Origin: Lentzea albida
Lineage (GTDB): Bacteria; Actinomycetota; Actinomycetes; Mycobacteriales; Pseudonocardiaceae
Direction of reading: 5' to 3'
Assembly: GCF_900111005.1 (NCBI RefSeq)
Contig: NZ_FOFV01000018.1
Location: forward strand, 141,042 to 205,041
DNA length: 64,000 nt
The notes under the pieces were generated by a model, which was not told where the DNA came from, searched no databases, and saw only the letters and a list, made by a program, of their open reading frames with translations. Each line of letters opens with the position of its first letter. Positions within the stretch are counted from its first letter, which is position 1. The position numbers and the translations under genes were made by a program. Positions 51,006 through 59,394 of the stretch are shown here, in pieces.

Positions 51006-53453
51006 GTGCCTAAGTTGCCGCCCTATCGAGTGGTGGCAGCTGGAGGAAATGTGACCGTGGCGGGTGAAGCCGGGTTACTCGAACTGATGGCCGGGCGACT
51101 GGCCAAGTACGAACTCACCCCACGTGCGGCAGAACTGGTGCTGGCGGCGTGCCGGGGCGACGCAGCGCTGGACCGCGCGCTCGCCGGTGTACCGGCCGAG
51201 GAACCACCCGCGCACGAGCGGTCCGACGGCCCCGGCCAGGGGATCTACCTGTCGGAGATCCGCGTGCGCGGCTTCCGGGGCATCGGCCCCCAGGCACGCC
51301 TGCCGCTCGCGCCGGGTCCGGGGCTGACCGTCGTCACCGGGCGCAACGGCTCGGGCAAGTCGAGTTTCGCCGAGGCCGCCGAGCTGGCGCTGACCGGCCA
51401 CAACGCGCGCTGGACCCGTGCGCGGCACGACGTGTGGCGGCAGGGCTGGCGCAACCTGCACCAGCCCGACACCGCCGTCGAGCTGGACCTCGTGCAGGCG
51501 CAGCGGCAGGGCAGGACGACGATCCGAAGACGCTGGGCGCCGGGCGAGGAACCGACGCAGGGCGAGTGGACGCAGGACGACGAGCCGTTCGACGACCGCA
51601 GGTGGCGCGACGCGCTGGAGACCTACCGGCCGTTCCTGCCCTACAGCGAGCTCGGGACCGTGCTCGACGCCCAGCCGGAAGACCTCTACGAGGCGATGCA
51701 CCGCCTTCTGGGCCTGGAAGCGATCACCGAGGCGCAGCAGGCGCTCGCCGAGCACCGCAAACGCCTGGCCGAGATCGTCGCCCGCCCCTACGACCGGCGG
51801 GAGAGGGTGCGGGCGGAACTGGCAGCGTCCCAGGACGAACGCGCTCACCGCGCGGCCGAGCTGCTCGGCAGCGACTCCCCCGACCTCGACGCGATCGCGG
51901 ACCTCGCGCTGCGGGCCGACGTCGGCACCGGGACCAGCCTCCTGCAGCAGATCATGGACGTGGCGCTGCCCGCGGCGGACGAGGTCGACCGGGTCCGCGA
52001 GACCTTCGACCTCGCGCTCGGCACGGTGAGCGCGGTGGCGACCGACAACGCGCAGGACTCGTTGCGGTGCAGCGAGATCCTGCGACTCGCGATCCAGTTG
52101 CAGGAGTCCGGCGGCAACCAGGAGTGCCCGGTCTGCAACCTCGGCAAGCTCGACGGCAAGTGGCTCAGCAAGGCGAAGAAGCGGGCCGAGCACCTCGCCA
52201 GGGCCGCCGCGGAGCTGCACGAGGCCGCGGACCGGCTGGACGTGGCGGTGGCCGCGGCGCGGGCGCTGTGCCAGCCGGTGCCGCACGTGCTGACCGAGGT
52301 CCAGGACGTGCTCGACACGACCGCGGTGGTGCAGGCCTGGCAGGCGTGGCAGGCCTGCGTGTCGATCGACGACCCGGTGCGGCTGCGGCACGTGGTGTTC
52401 GACCGGTACGCGGAGCTCGCGCAGGCGGTGGAGCAGCTCAAGGCCGTGGCGCGCGAGCAGATCGAGCGGCACGACCTGGTGTGGCGGCCGATGGCGATCG
52501 CGTTGTTCGAGTGGCATTCCCAGGCACAGCAGGCACTCGCCGACTCCGAGGTGCTCGCCGACGTGACCGAGGCGGAGAACTGGATCCGCAAGACCGCGGC
52601 GAGGCTGCGGGCCGAGCGCAGCGCGCCGTTCGCCAAGGAGTCGCAGCGGATCTGGCAGCGGCTGCGCCAGCAGAGCAACGTCGACCTCGGCGCGGTGCGG
52701 CTCGGCGGCACCCGCAACGTCGAGCTGGACGTGTCGGTCGACGGGGTCTCGAACTCGGCGCTCGCGGTGATGAGCCAGGGCGAGCTGCACTCGCTGGGAC
52801 TGGCGCTGTTCCTGCCGCGCGCGATGGTCGACGAGAGCCCGTTCCGGTTCGTCGTGATCGACGACCCCGTGCAGGCGATGGACGCGTCCAAAGTGGATGG
52901 TCTCGCCCAGGTGCTCGCGGACGTCGGGCTCACCCGCCAGGTCGTGGTCTTCACGCACGACGAACGGCTGGTGGAGGCGCTGCGGAGGTTGCGGCTGAGC
53001 AGCACGGTCTGGGAGGTCTACCGCGGCGAGGCGTCCCTCGTGCAGGTGCGGATGGCCGAGGACCCGGTCGGCCGGTGCCTGAGCGACGCCCGCGCGATGC
53101 GCACCGACGAGAGCCTGCCGGACGCGCTGCGGGCCGAGCTCGTGGCGTCGTGCTGCCGCACGGCCCTGGAGTCGGCCTCCCACGCGAGGTTCCGGCGCGA
53201 ACGGCTGGTGCGCGGGATGCCGCACGCCGAGGTCGAACGCCAGCTGGAGCTCGCGATGACGACCCGGCAGAAGCTCGCGCTGGCCGTGCTCGACGACCTG
53301 GCGGAGCCGGCGAAGTTGTTGCCGCACCTGGAGGACGTCGTCGGGTCGTGGGCCGTGGACCTGCTTCAGGCATGTCGCGTCGGCGGGGACAGCGGGGACT
53401 TGGACGTGCTGATCAGAGACACCGAACTGCTCGCGGGATGGTTGCAGCGATGA
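51006..53453 (+). CDS. Zinc-hook AAA/ABC-type ATPase (RecF/SbcC-like)
   Basis: An 815-residue SMC-like ATPase. After an N-terminal helical region of about 80 residues comes the head (IYLSEIRVRGFRGIG) with Walker A GRNGSGKSSF near 112, a coiled-coil middle with a CPVC zinc-hook motif at Cys374/Cys377, an ABC signature-like MSQGELHSLGLALFLPRA near 588, and Walker B VVIDDPVQAMD near 614 followed by TRQVVVFTHDERLVEAL. The C-terminal 150 residues are an extra helical domain. The start is GTG 51006 or GTG 51051, the latter with GGAGG four bases upstream. It begins a four-gene chain coupled by overlaps. Confidence 0.9.
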   Translation: MPKLPPYRVVAAGGNVTVAGEAGLLELMAGRLAKYELTPRAAELVLAACRGDAALDRALAGVPAEEPPAHERSDGPGQGIYLSEIRVRGFRGIGPQARLPLAPGPGLTVVTGRNGSGKSSFAEAAELALTGHNARWTRARHDVWRQGWRNLHQPDTAVELDLVQAQRQGRTTIRRRWAPGEEPTQGEWTQDDEPFDDRRWRDALETYRPFLPYSELGTVLDAQPEDLYEAMHRLLGLEAITEAQQALAEHRKRLAEIVARPYDRRERVRAELAASQDERAHRAAELLGSDSPDLDAIADLALRADVGTGTSLLQQIMDVALPAADEVDRVRETFDLALGTVSAVATDNAQDSLRCSEILRLAIQLQESGGNQECPVCNLGKLDGKWLSKAKKRAEHLARAAAELHEAADRLDVAVAAARALCQPVPHVLTEVQDVLDTTAVVQAWQAWQACVSIDDPVRLRHVVFDRYAELAQAVEQLKAVAREQIERHDLVWRPMAIALFEWHSQAQQALADSEVLADVTEAENWIRKTAARLRAERSAPFAKESQRIWQRLRQQSNVDLGAVRLGGTRNVELDVSVDGVSNSALAVMSQGELHSLGLALFLPRAMVDESPFRFVVIDDPVQAMDASKVDGLAQVLADVGLTRQVVVFTHDERLVEALRRLRLSSTVWEVYRGEASLVQVRMAEDPVGRCLSDARAMRTDESLPDALRAELVASCCRTALESASHARFRRERLVRGMPHAEVERQLELAMTTRQKLALAVLDDLAEPAKLLPHLEDVVGSWAVDLLQACRVGGDSGDLDVLIRDTELLAGWLQR

Positions 53454-53866
53454 CCCTTTCCTCCGACGTCCAGGACCGGCTGACCTGCGTCGCGAACCTG
53501 CTGGCGCGCCCGGACGAGCTCGACGGCGTGCGCATCCGTTGCTGCGCCGAGCTCCTCCGCACGGCGGTGGAGCGCTCGGTCGCCCGCGCGTGCGGTGCCG
53601 AGAACTCCGACGAGCCCGTGCAGGCGCTGCTGATCAACCTGGCGTCCCACGTCGACGTCGACGTGGCGTACGACGTCTCCCAGCTGTGGCACGCGCTGAG
53701 CCGCGCGATCCGCCACCACGGCTACGAGCTCACCCCGACCGTCGAGGAACTGACCGGCTGGCACGCCGACACCGCCGACGTGGCCGAGGCCCTCCAGCTG
53801 CACCTGACCCTGTCCGGCACGATCGACATCCCTGAAGGCACCGGTGAAACTGCTGTTGTTCGCTGA
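53450..53866 (+). CDS. Small helical protein in ATPase/phosphoesterase operon
   Basis: A 138-residue helical protein, unrecognised, coupled at both ends: ATG overlaps the ATPase stop (ATGA), and its last 23 bases overlap the phosphoesterase start. Helical segments such as IRCCAELLRTAVERSVARAC and DVSQLWHALSRAIRHHGYEL resemble HEPN- or accessory-type helical bundles, but the RxxxxH nuclease motif of HEPN is not evident. It may be a regulatory or adaptor subunit. Confidence 0.8.
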   Translation: MTLSSDVQDRLTCVANLLARPDELDGVRIRCCAELLRTAVERSVARACGAENSDEPVQALLINLASHVDVDVAYDVSQLWHALSRAIRHHGYELTPTVEELTGWHADTADVAEALQLHLTLSGTIDIPEGTGETAVVR

Positions 53867-54680
53867 CCTGCACCTGGACACGCGCTTCCCCAGCGCCGGT
53901 CCGGTGCGGCGGAAGGCGTTGCGCGACACGTTGGGTCGCATCGTGGACCTCGCCGAGGAGACCGGCGTCGACGCGGTGCTCTGCGCCGGCGACCTGTACG
54001 AGCACGAGCGCTGCTCCCCCTCCACCGCCGCGTTCCTGCGGTCGTCGTTCGACTGCTCCGTACCGGTGTTCCTGGCTCCCGGCAACGACGACTGGTACGG
54101 GCCGGAATCGGTCTACCAGCAGGTGGACTGGACGCCGAACGTGCACGTGTTCTCGTCGCGGACGATGACGCCCGTGGATCTTGCGGACGGCCTGACGCTG
54201 TGGGGTGCCGCGCACGTCGGGCCCGGCCCGGCGCGGGACGTGCTCGACGGTTTCGCGGTGACCCGCGGCGGCGTGAACCTGGCGCTGTGCCACGGTTCCG
54301 CGCCCGGTGACGTCGCGATCACCGGGCTGGACCACGCCTTCCTGGGGCACGTGCACACGCCGGAGCATGCCGTGGACTACACGTTCCCCGGCAACCCGGA
54401 TCCGTTGACCCCGGGGGAAACGGGCGAGCGCGGGGCGGTGCTGTGCACGGTCCACGACGACGGCTCGGTGTCGCGCGAGGTGTTCGATGTGTCGGCGTCG
54501 AGGTCGCTCGACTGGCTGGACTCGGAGAAGGCGTTCCCGTTGCTGGACTTCGACTCCGTGGCAGCGGAACGGACCGTGCGCGGCCAGTTCGTGCGCGACG
54601 TGCTGGCGGACACGGGGCTGGACGAGGCCATGCGCGGCCGCGTGCTCGCCACCGGCCTGCGGGCGTTGGAGGAACGATGA
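53844..54680 (+). CDS. Mre11/SbcD-like metallophosphoesterase
   Basis: A 278-residue calcineurin-like phosphoesterase of the SbcD/Mre11 branch. Motif I is Asp8-x-His10 (FADLHLD), motif II GDLYEHE, motif IV CHG and motif V GHVHTPEH. Motif III, normally GNHD, reads GNDDW, so the usual catalytic His is replaced by Asp; metal binding may persist while exonuclease activity is altered. The last 80 residues take the place of the Mre11 capping domain. GTG start at 53844 overlaps the previous gene, and the stop overlaps the next ATG (ATGA). Pairing with the neighbouring coiled-coil ATPases parallels SbcCD. Confidence 0.9.
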   Translation: MKLLLFADLHLDTRFPSAGPVRRKALRDTLGRIVDLAEETGVDAVLCAGDLYEHERCSPSTAAFLRSSFDCSVPVFLAPGNDDWYGPESVYQQVDWTPNVHVFSSRTMTPVDLADGLTLWGAAHVGPGPARDVLDGFAVTRGGVNLALCHGSAPGDVAITGLDHAFLGHVHTPEHAVDYTFPGNPDPLTPGETGERGAVLCTVHDDGSVSREVFDVSASRSLDWLDSEKAFPLLDFDSVAAERTVRGQFVRDVLADTGLDEAMRGRVLATGLRALEER

Positions 54681-57304
54681 AGATCGAGTCCGTGACCGCG
54701 CACGCGTTCGGGCCGTTGCACGACCGCACGTTGCCGTTGGCACCCGGTCTGACCGTGGTGTCCGGGGTGAACGAGTCGGCGAAGTCGTCGTGGCACGCCG
54801 CGATCCGCGCGGCCTTGTGCGGTGACCCGTCCGCGCGGCACCGCCCGTGGGAGGGCGAGTCGTGGCGGGTGGCGGCGATGGTGTCGCTGGAGTCCGGCGA
54901 GGTCGTCTCGGTGGACCGCGATCTCAACGACGACTCGGTGCCGGACGTGTCGCGCCGGCTGGGTCTCGACCGCACGTCGTTCACCGCCACCGCGTGCGTG
55001 GACCAGGCGCAGCTGCTGACCGTGCTGGACGCGGCGGACGGCCTGCAGGACCACCTGCGGCGAGCGGCCGCCACGGCGGGCACCGACGGCACGGTGGAGC
55101 AGGCGCTGCAACGGCTGACCGCGCCGGTGGACGCGTTGAAGGAGGCGCGGAACCGGTTGCGCGAGGCCGAGACCGACCTCGCCGTGGCCCGTCGCGAGCA
55201 CGCCCGGTACCTGGAACTGAGCGCGCAGGCCCGTTCCGCGGCGGCCGCCCGTGCCCGCCTGGAGGTCGAGGAGCACACCGCGGCGGTCGAGTCGCTCACC
55301 GCCCGCGTGGCGCGGATCGCCGAGCTGCAGGAGCGCTTCGGAGACGCGCCGCCGTCCGGGATCGCCGCGCAGGAGGAACTGGCGCGCCTGGTGAACCGCG
55401 CGACGGCCGCGTGGCGTGCCGCACCGAGTCCCCGCGTGCTGACGGGTCCGTCGGCGGAGGCGCTGGAGCACGAGCTCAACTCCCTGCCGGAGGTCCCGGT
55501 CGGCGAGACCACGCTGGACGACGAGCTCCGCGTCGTCGCCTCGGCCTACGCGACCGCGTCCGCCGTCGCCGCCGCGCACGACGAACGCCGGCCGTCCCCG
55601 CCGACCACCGCGGAACCGTCGGTGCTGCGCGGCCTGGCCACCCGGCTCGACCCCGCCGCCGGTGGCCGCCTGACCACCGCGTCGATCGAGGTGGACGCCG
55701 CCCGCGTGCACCAGGACGAGGCGGCGGCCGACGCGGCCCGCACGCAGGTCGAGGCCGACGTGGCCGCGGCGCGCGTGCAGGAGATCGCGATGCCGAACCC
55801 GTTCCTGCGCAACGCCTTGCTGGCGCTGAGCTGCCTGACGACCCTCGTCGGCGGCCTGCTGATCCTGACGGGCCAGCACCTCGCGGCCGCGGGGGTCCTC
55901 GTCGCCGCACTGGTGGCGGGCGTCGCCGGCGCGCTGTCCCGGGGCAACGCCCCCGAACGCGAGGCGGCCGTGGTCTTCGCCGCCGAACGAGCCGCCACCG
56001 CGACCGAGTCGCGCACCAGGCTCTTCACCGCCGACCGCGCCCTCGCCGAGGCCGAGGGCCAGCGCGCCGTGGCGGCGGAGGCCGTCCGGGTGCACGACGA
56101 AGCCGTCGCCGAGTGCGCGTCGCTGGGCATCCCCGCGGACCGCGAAACGTTGTGGCGCCTGGCGAATCGGGGCGCGTGGGAGGCAGAACACGCCGACCTC
56201 GTCTCCGAGGTCGCGCGCACCGAGAAGGCCGTCCGCGTGGAACTGGCGGCCCGCGGCAAGGCCGACCCCACCATGTCCGTGCCGGACCTCCTCGTGGACT
56301 ACGAGACGGACTGCAAGGTGCGCGGCCGCCAGGCTGTGCTGGCCGCCCAACGCCCACTCCTGGCCCAGGCCCTCGCCGACCGCCGCCTGGCCGAGGCCAC
56401 CGTCGCCGAGGCCGCCGCAGCCCACACCCGAGCGCTGGACCTGTTGCGCGAGGCCGTGAAGGCGATCGGCCGCACCGGCGAGCGCCCCGAGGACCTGCTG
56501 CGCGCCATCGCCGAGTGGCAGCGCGACTGGGACCGCCTGCTCCGCGAGGCCGAGGACGAGCGCAACGCGTGGGCGGAACTCCAGTCCCTGCTGGCCTCCG
56601 GCACCCCGGACGACCTGGAGGCGACCCTCTCGGCGGCCCAGACCTACCTGGTGTCGCTGCAGGAGGCCGCCCACCGCTACGCGGCCTGCGAAGCCGACCC
56701 GTCCCTGGCGCCGTCCGCCGACTCACTGGCGGCCACCGTCACCGAGATGGCCCGCTCACTCCCGAGCGTCCCGGACGCCGAAGAGGCGGTGCAGGCCGCC
56801 ACCCTCGTGCTCACCGAGGTGACCACCGAAGTGGAGGCCATCGACCTCGCCTCGCACTACCTGACCGCCGCCCGCGAGAAGGTGCACAGCACCATCGCCC
56901 CCGCCCTGGAGGAAGCACTCCGCGCATGGCTGCCGTCAGTCACCGACGGCCGTTACGTGGACGCCGCCGTAGACGCGTCAACCCTGACCGTGCGCGTATG
57001 CACGGCCTCCGACGCGTGGCACGAGGCCTCACACCTCTCGCTGGGCACGGCGGAACAGATCTACCTGCTGCTGCGCGTGGCCCTCGCCCAGCACCTGGCC
57101 GCGGAACCCTGCCCCCTCCTGCTGGACGACGTCACCGTGCAGGCCGACGCGGAACGCACCCTCGCGTTGCTGGACCTGCTGCTGCGACTGTCCGCAGACC
57201 GGCAGATCGTGCTGTTCGCGCAGGACGCCGCGGTGGCCGAGTGGGCGCGGGAGCGGCTGGGTGAGCGGGACGTGCTGCACGAGCTCACGCAGGTGGCGGC
57301 CTGA
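54677..57304 (+). CDS. YhaN-like coiled-coil ATPase with internal membrane hairpin
   Basis: An 875-residue SMC/YhaN-like protein. The N-terminal head has a variant Walker A, GVNESAKSS, in which Ala replaces the Gly before the Lys. Long Ala/Arg/Glu-rich coiled coils flank two membrane helices at about 375-420 (NALLALSCLTTLVGGLLIL and AGVLVAALVAGVAGAL), as in YhaN. The C-terminal head has the signature-like LSLGTAEQIYLLLRVALAQHL and Walker B CPLLLDDVTVQAD. The hairpin would tether the complex to the membrane. ATG overlaps the phosphoesterase stop. A strong terminator follows, closing the four-gene operon. Confidence 0.9.
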   Translation: MKIESVTAHAFGPLHDRTLPLAPGLTVVSGVNESAKSSWHAAIRAALCGDPSARHRPWEGESWRVAAMVSLESGEVVSVDRDLNDDSVPDVSRRLGLDRTSFTATACVDQAQLLTVLDAADGLQDHLRRAAATAGTDGTVEQALQRLTAPVDALKEARNRLREAETDLAVARREHARYLELSAQARSAAAARARLEVEEHTAAVESLTARVARIAELQERFGDAPPSGIAAQEELARLVNRATAAWRAAPSPRVLTGPSAEALEHELNSLPEVPVGETTLDDELRVVASAYATASAVAAAHDERRPSPPTTAEPSVLRGLATRLDPAAGGRLTTASIEVDAARVHQDEAAADAARTQVEADVAAARVQEIAMPNPFLRNALLALSCLTTLVGGLLILTGQHLAAAGVLVAALVAGVAGALSRGNAPEREAAVVFAAERAATATESRTRLFTADRALAEAEGQRAVAAEAVRVHDEAVAECASLGIPADRETLWRLANRGAWEAEHADLVSEVARTEKAVRVELAARGKADPTMSVPDLLVDYETDCKVRGRQAVLAAQRPLLAQALADRRLAEATVAEAAAAHTRALDLLREAVKAIGRTGERPEDLLRAIAEWQRDWDRLLREAEDERNAWAELQSLLASGTPDDLEATLSAAQTYLVSLQEAAHRYAACEADPSLAPSADSLAATVTEMARSLPSVPDAEEAVQAATLVLTEVTTEVEAIDLASHYLTAAREKVHSTIAPALEEALRAWLPSVTDGRYVDAAVDASTLTVRVCTASDAWHEASHLSLGTAEQIYLLLRVALAQHLAAEPCPLLLDDVTVQADAERTLALLDLLLRLSADRQIVLFAQDAAVAEWARERLGERDVLHELTQVAA

Positions 57305-57321
57305 CCTGTCCGCAGGCCGCC

Positions 57322-57360
57322 AGTGCGGTGCCCAGGGCCTCTCCCCCTGGGCACCGCACT
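57322..57360 (+). terminator. Terminator of the four-gene ATPase operon
   Basis: AGTGCGGTGCCCAGGG (57322-57337) and CCCTGGGCACCGCACT (57345-57360) form a perfect 16-base stem with a CCTCTCC loop, 17 bases after the stop of the YhaN-like gene. Confidence 0.88.
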
Positions 57361-57656
57361 CATGTCTTGGGTGGAGGCGACACCGTGCAGCTTCACCGCC
57401 ACCACTCGCGGTTCGCCTCCGGCAGCTGCCCGTGTTCCGGACGCGAGTGCCAGAAGCACCCACGCCCTTCGCAGCACCACGTCGACACGCCTGCGCCGGT
57501 TGCTCCCCGGGCCACGACGTCGACCCGATAACGCAGTGCCCGGCGTCGCGGTGCCCGCCTGACCACCGGCTCCCGCGCCGTGCCCGCGCGTCGACGTAGC
57601 GGTACACGACCAGCAGGTTTCCCGGAAATGTCAGACCCCGTCGCTACCGTCGTCCC
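57361..57656. other. Non-coding region before the 211-residue protein gene
   Basis: Beyond the terminator this 296-base stretch has no convincing gene. Frames that stay open give Arg/Pro-rich products. The end (GCTACCGTCGTCCC just before the ATG at 57657) could be a -10 element for a leaderless transcript. Confidence 0.4.
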
Positions 57657-58292
57657 ATGACCAGCGCCGCCTTCCGCAAGCTCACCCCCACCGCCGACGA
57701 GCAGCTCGCCGACCTCGGCCTGCGCCAGGCCGTCCTGGACCGCGCGATCGCCGCCGGGATCGACGCCCGCGCCGCCTCGCCGCCGTTCGGGCCGACGAAC
57801 GCGCCCGGCCTGCTCGACTGGATCCACCGGGTGGGCACGTTGCGGCAGCTGCTGGCGGCGGAGGGCTGGCAGCGCCTCGACCACTGGAACGCGGGCCTCA
57901 TCCGGCACCCGTCCCGGCCCGTGCTGCTGGGCACGCTGCAGGGGAACCGCGGGACGGGGTCGGCCGAGGCGCCGCTGCGCAGCGACTACGCGAAGGGGCC
58001 TGCCATCGCGGCGATGATGCGGGACAACGACCACGACCAGTTCGCGCTGTTCGAGAACGTGCGCAGCAGCGAGGGGCTGAAGTTGTGGTTCCTGGTCACG
58101 TACCCGCTGCAGCTCGAGGACCGGCTCGTGGTGTTGCGCGAGGTGTCGCAGCCGGAGCCCACGCCGCAGAACCAGGTCATCGAGCGGTGGGCGCACCGGA
58201 TCCCGTTGCCGCCGATGGAGTTCCCGCAGCTCAAGGCACCCAATGTGGACGGTCCGGAGGAGGTGGACTTCCCGATCTCGTTGCGGCGGTGA
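57657..58292 (+). CDS. Protein of unknown function, paired with XRE/ImmA-like gene
   Basis: A 211-residue soluble protein that I do not recognise. It has a helical N-terminal half (DEQLADLGLRQAVLDRAIAAG; GLLDWIHRVGTLRQLLAAEG) and a strand-rich C-terminal half (FALFENVRSSEGLKLWFLVT then LEDRLVVLREVSQ). No signal or membrane helix. No ribosome site precedes the ATG; a leaderless start is likely. It precedes, by 174 bases, a regulator with an XRE domain and ImmA-like domain, an arrangement often seen for toxin- or stress-type pairs; the role is inference. Confidence 0.75.
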   Translation: MTSAAFRKLTPTADEQLADLGLRQAVLDRAIAAGIDARAASPPFGPTNAPGLLDWIHRVGTLRQLLAAEGWQRLDHWNAGLIRHPSRPVLLGTLQGNRGTGSAEAPLRSDYAKGPAIAAMMRDNDHDQFALFENVRSSEGLKLWFLVTYPLQLEDRLVVLREVSQPEPTPQNQVIERWAHRIPLPPMEFPQLKAPNVDGPEEVDFPISLRR

Positions 58293-58466
58293 CGGGCGCA
58301 GAGCCGCAGCGGAGGCTGTGCCGAGCTCGGCCAGCCTCGCTGTGAAGGGTGAGAACGCGTCGACCTGACGCGACACGCGCCTGCGATGCCGGAACGTCCG
58401 GACGACCGACCGGTACCTGGGACCCGCCTGGCAACGCGCCGCGGCAGGGGCGAGAATGACCGGATC

Positions 58467-59375
58467 ATGCTCACGCCCAAGCGACTCACGCTCGCCCGCA
58501 CCCGGCGCGGACTCACCGCGGCCGAGCTGGCGCGGAAGTCGGGTGTGCCGGCGCGGGCCATCGGCGACTACGAGCGGGGGCTGCGCACGCCCAAGGCCTC
58601 GACCGTCGAGTCGCTGGCGGGGGCGCTCGGGTTCCCGGCCGCGTTCCTGGCGGCACCGGAACCGCCCCGGCCCCAAACCGTGCCGCGGCAGGCGCTCGAC
58701 GCGCAGGCCACGGCGGCGGCGCAGCTCGCGATCGAGTTCGGCGGCTGGCTGGAACGGTTGTTCGTGCTGCCCCAGCCCGACCTGCCCGCCCCGCGCACGT
58801 CGCCCCAGGGCACGCGGGAGGCGTGGCGACTCGCCACCGGGCCGGCGCCGAACATGGTGCAGCTGCTCGAGTCGCACGGTGTGCGGGTGTTCTCGCTGCC
58901 CGTCGACTGCACCGAGCAGGAGGCGTTCTCCTGCTGGCACATCGGAACGCCGTTCGTGTTCCTCACCCCGTCGGCGACGCCCGAGCAGGCGCGGTTCGAC
59001 GCGGCCGTCCAGCTCGCGGTGCTGCTCGGGCACGACGAGCCGCACGAGTTCGCCGCCGAGTTCCTGATGCCCCAGCGGCACCTGGCCGGCACCGACCACC
59101 GCCACTGGCACGTGGGCAGGGACCAGTTCACGAGGTGGGCGAACCTGCACAGCCTCGTGGAGGGCGGCATGACGCGCCGCGAGACGTCCAAACTGCTCAC
59201 GAAGGTGTTCAAGGTCCTCCGCGAGAACGGCACGACACCGCTGCACGTGGCCAAGGAACTGAACCTGGGGCTGGAAGAGCTCAACGGTCTCGTGTTCGGG
59301 CTGGTGATGACCGCCCTGCCGGGTGGTGGAGAACCCGGGCCGAGAGGACGCGCACGCCTTACCCTGGTCCACTGA
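58467..59375 (+). CDS. XRE regulator with degenerate ImmA/IrrE-like domain
   Basis: A 302-residue protein: XRE helix-turn-helix at residues 1-62 (KRLTLARTRRGLTAAELARK, then RAIGDYERGLRTPKAS), followed by an ImmA/IrrE-type domain recognised by its spacing and by FAAEFLMPQ. Where active ImmA proteases have the zinc motif HExxH, this one has RFDAAVQLAVLLGHDEPHEF, so the metal site appears lost. It probably acts as a sensor-repressor without protease activity. ATG at 58467 (MLTPKRLTL) is chosen over 58386, whose extra residues are Arg/Pro-rich. Confidence 0.82.
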   Translation: MLTPKRLTLARTRRGLTAAELARKSGVPARAIGDYERGLRTPKASTVESLAGALGFPAAFLAAPEPPRPQTVPRQALDAQATAAAQLAIEFGGWLERLFVLPQPDLPAPRTSPQGTREAWRLATGPAPNMVQLLESHGVRVFSLPVDCTEQEAFSCWHIGTPFVFLTPSATPEQARFDAAVQLAVLLGHDEPHEFAAEFLMPQRHLAGTDHRHWHVGRDQFTRWANLHSLVEGGMTRRETSKLLTKVFKVLRENGTTPLHVAKELNLGLEELNGLVFGLVMTALPGGGEPGPRGRARLTLVH

Positions 59376-59394
59376 TCCGACCTGGGGGCTGCAC

